A program made the translations under genes and the position numbers. A stretch of 19,945 bases of DNA, from NCBI GenBank assembly GCA_964423615.1, contig CAYRFQ010000122.1, forward strand, positions 1 to 19,945, in the 5' to 3' direction. How positions within the stretch are numbered: position 1 is the first letter of the stretch; the number at the start of each line of letters is the position of its first letter. The notes beneath the pieces were generated by a model. It was not told where the DNA came from. It saw only the letters and a program-made list of their open reading frames with translations, and made no database searches. Below, in pieces: positions 16,951 to 19,945 of the stretch. Origin of the DNA: CAYRFQ01 sp964423615. Its GTDB lineage: Bacteria > Planctomycetota > Planctomycetia > Gemmatales > Gemmataceae.

Positions 16951-17205
16951 TGTGCCTCTCCTTAGTCTTTATGGGCTCGACCGTTTCCGGGTTTTTGAGG
17001 TTTCCCCGTGCAAACAGAGCGGGGCGCTTGAGTTGGGCAGAACTTGAAATCCTATTGCCCGTTGGGAGGGAAGAAGACTTCAAACAATCAGTGCTTTACC
17101 CTGACGGTAAACGCTCCAGGCTCGGGCTTTTCGATTTTCTGCCAAGACAGGTTTGTAACCTGTCTTGGACCAAAAGCGGAACTTGTTTCCACGGTGTTGC
17201 TTGGC
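16951..17205. other. Kinase leader region with palindromic element
   Basis: 255 bp between the partial surface-protein gene and the kinase gene, both leftward. It holds the kinase ribosome site (CTCTCCTT, 16956-16963, on the plus strand), a perfect hairpin at 17142-17168 and a weaker CCCCG/CGGGG pair near 17006-17026. No gene and no clear promoter are seen. Co-transcription of the two genes cannot be excluded. Confidence 0.5.
17142..17168. repeat. Perfect 11-bp inverted repeat (extragenic palindrome)
   Basis: CCAAGACAGGT-TTGTA-ACCTGTCTTGG: an 11-bp stem with a 5-nt loop, 37 bp past the stop of the leftward gene. No U-tract follows on either strand, so it is not a standard intrinsic terminator. 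It resembles 'ACAGGTT..AACCTGT' palindromes I recall in planctomycete genomes. Confidence 0.7.
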
Positions 17206-19945
17206 CTAATGCGTTTGTTTGTTTCGTCGTTGGGAACTTGTGGTGGGGTTATCCGATGACTCTGTGCGGTTCCTGAGTTGGTTGGCCCACACGCTCGCGG
17301 CAAAGCCCAGAATCAGCGCCACCTCGCCATACTGGAACCGTGAGGACGATGCCGTGGCGGGTGTCTCTACGGTCTCCACCGGTAGCTCGGTCAAGGGGCC
17401 TTCGAAAGCGATATCGAATGCCAGCCTGTTGCAGACAACATTGCCGTCATTGGGCACCGATCCTGTGGTCAACTGTCTTGGGTTGCTCAGCCCCTCTTGT
17501 GGCCTGGCTCCACCGGTCAGATAGCCTTCACTAGCTTGAGGCTTCAACAATAAGGAGTCTTTTTCCAAGAATAAGCGGGATGGCAGTACCTCGGACAGCC
17601 AAGCATTCATTCCCTCGACGCGAGCGGTCGGCGCGACTCGCGACAACTGAGGAAGCCGGAACTGACTCAACCACGCAGCGACTCGTCGCATGCGAGATCG
17701 AAGCGATGCGGGTTGGTTCTCGATCCTTTCCGGGTCGTTTGATGGCTTGGGTTCCTCTCCTTCGACGGACTCTTCCGATTGTTCATTCGAAGGTTGGGCT
17801 TCCGCTTCGTAGCCATTCAGTGGAGTACCCGTTTCGAGTCCATCCTGTCCAAGAGTCACTCGTAATGGTGGCGAATTACTCTGGACGCCAGGTCCTACGA
17901 CTCCCCCTACCGGAGGTGCTTGAAGCCCTCGGATGACCGTCGTTGGTGTGTCGAAAACCCCTGCCGCGGGGTTCGAGTTGGTCACAAAAACAACTGGGTT
18001 GAACGCGAGCCCCTGCGGAAATTGCAATTGAGGCGATGGGGATTGGCTTACCGTGGTGTCCGGTGGAGTGATCGGATTCGGAGGCGTCGTGGTCCCCGGA
18101 GTCGATGGTCCCGGAACTCCAGGAACAGGACCCACTACAGGACTCGGAATCGGTGCACGAGTCGGGCTGAAGGAGCTGACGAGCTGCAATCGATACGCAC
18201 GGGTCGGAGCGATCGACAACGTAGGATTTTCCTCCGAGGCGGCCAGATTCATCCGCAGGCGGTAGGCCATCGTTGGGGCCTCAGCAGTCTCCCAATTTCC
18301 GATCGTCAAAGTGTACGTACCCGCCAGCAAGTTACCCCGGAACACAGTCCCAAAAAACTGAGCGAAGTTGACCAGGTTCCCTTGTTCATCCCGGATCGTG
18401 ATGGCGACACCTGTTGGGAGGGCACCACTTTCGAGCGTGAGTGTGTATTCGCGACTTTGTGTCACCTCGAATTGATACACGTCGGCTGTGTCCTGGCTCG
18501 AGGGAGAGGCTTCTCGCACCAACAGGACCCCGTCTTGGAACTCGAGCGGGAACAACGGACCTAGTTCCTGGGGGGCGGCCAGCAAGTCATTTGGTTCTTG
18601 ACTGAACCAAACAAGGGGCCCTTCCGCCGATCCGCGTGCTGGAGCTTGGACGTGAAACGGAAACGTATAGTCGGCCGAACCATCTTCAGCTACCAAAGGA
18701 TTCCCAGCTATGTCGGTCAACCCGCGAGTCCCCGAAAGCACGAATTGGTGCGTGCCTGACGGGAGCGGTTCCAAGAACAACAACTCGGCTGTGTTGGTCG
18801 TTATGTCGAACGAGATCAAACGAGGATGGATTTCGTTACCCTGCTCCGTCAGGACGTAGATCGAATCGACGCCACCATTCCATTGCGGAGACTCGTTGAC
18901 CAAGCGTTGGAAATCAATGAATTCGCTGAACTCGAACTGGACCGTAGTTGGAGGCGACGAGAGCAGGCGATTCTCACCAAGCGTACCGGAAGTTATCGTT
19001 GGACCGACTTCGTCTTGTTGGAACCGAAGGGCTAACTCGTATTGACCTGTCGACCCGATCCCGGCAGGTAACTCACCGCTGTGGCTCTGAGTTGGATCGA
19101 AAGGTGTTCCTTGGTTCAGTCCAATGACTTCTGCCCTTCCGCTGTAGTTCGGGCTAGCGGAGACAGCAAAATAATACTCACCTGGCTCCAAGCCTGTAAA
19201 AATCACGGCGTCGTTGGAAAGCGGTTGCCTCACCGGAGAAGCGTTGGTAGCTTCGGATGCGCTCGACGAGTTGTCGTTGAACGCGATGATTTCCAGATCG
19301 CCTGTCGTCGGATTCTTCTTGAATAGCGTCAAGGCTGGGTCCAAGCCTGAGCCGATCCGACCAGCAGCGACCTCGGCGATGAGAGCGTAGGAGGACGTTC
19401 CCTCGATGATGACCTTGTACAAGTCCACATCGGCAGCGGGATTTGTATGTTTCGGTTCGTCCGGCTTGTCGGGGTCATAGTAGGTTGGATCGTCTCCGAT
19501 GGCCCCAGATGCACGTATGACGATGTCCTCTGAGACGGTGCCCAAATCGTTGGCTTCGTCGGGGACATCGTCTGGCAGTTCGTCTGCGTCTGTGTTTCCG
19601 TCTGTTTGGTCGATTTGGAACGAGAGAACGACGTCTTCGCCCACATACTCCGGCCCTATTCCTCCCAGTGGAAGTCCGTCAGGATTCCGGAGTACGGCGT
19701 CGTGTAAGGTTGTGTTGCCTTTCAGGATCAGTCGGTAAAAGCCCGGTTTGAGGGCGATTGTGCGGTCAAATGTCGGTGGTTGTAAGTTGTTCGTTTGTTC
19801 GCCAGAACTCCCACCGCTTGGGTCACCGAAACCGCCGCTTGGATCACCGAAGCCGCCGCTAGGATCACCGAAGCCACCGGTTGGGTCGCCAAAGCCGCCG
19901 CTAGGATCACCGAAGCCACCGGTTGGGTCACCAAAGCCACCGGTT
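17206..19945 (-). CDS. Surface protein with GGFGDP(S/T) repeats, PPC-like and Ig-like domains (5' partial)
   Basis: The frame is open to the right edge with no stop, so the GTG at 19644 is internal; about 913 residues are visible. From the N-terminal side: six GGFGDP(S/T) heptapeptides (19816-19941); a PPC-like beta domain (FDRTIALKPGFYRLILKG); an Asp/Glu/Pro-rich stretch; a second PPC-like domain (ADVDLYKVIIEG ... GLEPGEYYFAVSASP); an Ig-like 'Big' domain (VQFEFSEFIDF ... GLTDIAGNPL, about 18650-19000); a third PPC-like domain (DTADVYQFEV ... GNLLAGTYTLTIGNW); a Pro-rich linker (about 18020-18160); a Glu-rich region; and a hydrophobic segment VALILGFAASVWA near the end, followed by a basic tail ending RRNKQTH. 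PPC and Ig-like domains are typical of exported bacterial proteins, so an envelope-anchored surface protein is inferred. No protease or other catalytic motif was recognized. Confidence 0.88.
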   Translation of the reverse strand, partial: TGGFGDPTGGFGDPSGGFGDPTGGFGDPSGGFGDPSGGFGDPSGGSSGEQTNNLQPPTFDRTIALKPGFYRLILKGNTTLHDAVLRNPDGLPLGGIGPEYVGEDVVLSFQIDQTDGNTDADELPDDVPDEANDLGTVSEDIVIRASGAIGDDPTYYDPDKPDEPKHTNPAADVDLYKVIIEGTSSYALIAEVAAGRIGSGLDPALTLFKKNPTTGDLEIIAFNDNSSSASEATNASPVRQPLSNDAVIFTGLEPGEYYFAVSASPNYSGRAEVIGLNQGTPFDPTQSHSGELPAGIGSTGQYELALRFQQDEVGPTITSGTLGENRLLSSPPTTVQFEFSEFIDFQRLVNESPQWNGGVDSIYVLTEQGNEIHPRLISFDITTNTAELLFLEPLPSGTHQFVLSGTRGLTDIAGNPLVAEDGSADYTFPFHVQAPARGSAEGPLVWFSQEPNDLLAAPQELGPLFPLEFQDGVLLVREASPSSQDTADVYQFEVTQSREYTLTLESGALPTGVAITIRDEQGNLVNFAQFFGTVFRGNLLAGTYTLTIGNWETAEAPTMAYRLRMNLAASEENPTLSIAPTRAYRLQLVSSFSPTRAPIPSPVVGPVPGVPGPSTPGTTTPPNPITPPDTTVSQSPSPQLQFPQGLAFNPVVFVTNSNPAAGVFDTPTTVIRGLQAPPVGGVVGPGVQSNSPPLRVTLGQDGLETGTPLNGYEAEAQPSNEQSEESVEGEEPKPSNDPERIENQPASLRSRMRRVAAWLSQFRLPQLSRVAPTARVEGMNAWLSEVLPSRLFLEKDSLLLKPQASEGYLTGGARPQEGLSNPRQLTTGSVPNDGNVVCNRLAFDIAFEGPLTELPVETVETPATASSSRFQYGEVALILGFAASVWANQLRNRTESSDNPTTSSQRRNKQTH
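19816..19945 (-). repeat. Six tandem 21-bp units encoding GGFGDP(S/T)
   Basis: Read on the minus strand, the seventh residue runs T, S, T, S, S, S toward the C-terminus, and the array continues off the right edge. The T- and S-type units use different codons (CCA-ACC versus CCT-AGC), giving a 42-bp higher-order period in the first four units. It is a coding minisatellite likely to vary in copy number. Confidence 0.93.

Noticed and set aside
17920..18564. 214-residue plus-strand frame over the surface-protein gene
   Set aside because: It is Arg-rich with no domain and lies opposite the Pro-rich and PPC-like coding region; an antisense shadow.
19644..19646. GTG/ATG codons as start of the right-hand surface protein
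   Set aside because: The frame continues upstream without a stop through a PPC-like domain and the GGFGDP repeats to the window edge.

Overview
The window most likely comes from a planctomycete (phylum Planctomycetota). The evidence is a short secreted protein with an N-terminal LE-x-LE-R motif (LESLERRDCPA), a membrane-spanning Ser/Thr kinase with a DFN motif and a C-terminal TPR array, a secreted seven-blade WD40 protein with the helical N-terminal region common in that phylum, giant Calx-beta and PPC-type surface proteins, and long gaps between mostly single genes. Base composition is moderate. No tRNA, rRNA, transposase, phage gene or CRISPR array was seen.

Layout, left to right. Positions 3-5360 (+) hold the C-terminal 1,786 residues of a giant surface protein: one partial and eleven complete Calx-beta units of exactly 351 bp, one divergent Calx-beta unit, and RTX-like GD-rich repeats, ending at an intrinsic terminator. 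Positions 5951-7096 (+) encode a 381-residue LE-x-LE-R protein that looks like a beta-solenoid. A 1.25 kb gap follows with a 46-bp tandem duplication, a double-hairpin repeat cassette and a palindrome. Next come a small STAS-domain protein (8343-8711, +) and a secreted WD40 protein (9044-10951, +) with a good terminator. Aspartate-semialdehyde dehydrogenase (asd, 11295-12317, -) and RibD (12410-13549, +) are divergent across a 92-bp spacer. A TPR Ser/Thr kinase (13594-16950, -) converges on ribD. The last gene (17206 to the right edge, -) is a partial surface protein with tandem GGFGDP(S/T) heptapeptides, PPC-like and Ig-like domains, a Pro-rich linker and a C-terminal hydrophobic segment.

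The genes do not form one pathway. asd (Asp-family amino acids, diaminopimelate) and ribD (riboflavin) are housekeeping genes. The rest are cell-surface or exported repeat proteins plus signalling proteins (STAS switch, transmembrane kinase, WD40 scaffold). No complete new multi-gene system can be supported. The most novel material is in the repeat architectures: a three-unit higher-order period in the Calx-beta array with a 247-bp exact duplication, the GGFGDP minisatellite, and the solenoid of the LE-x-LE-R protein.
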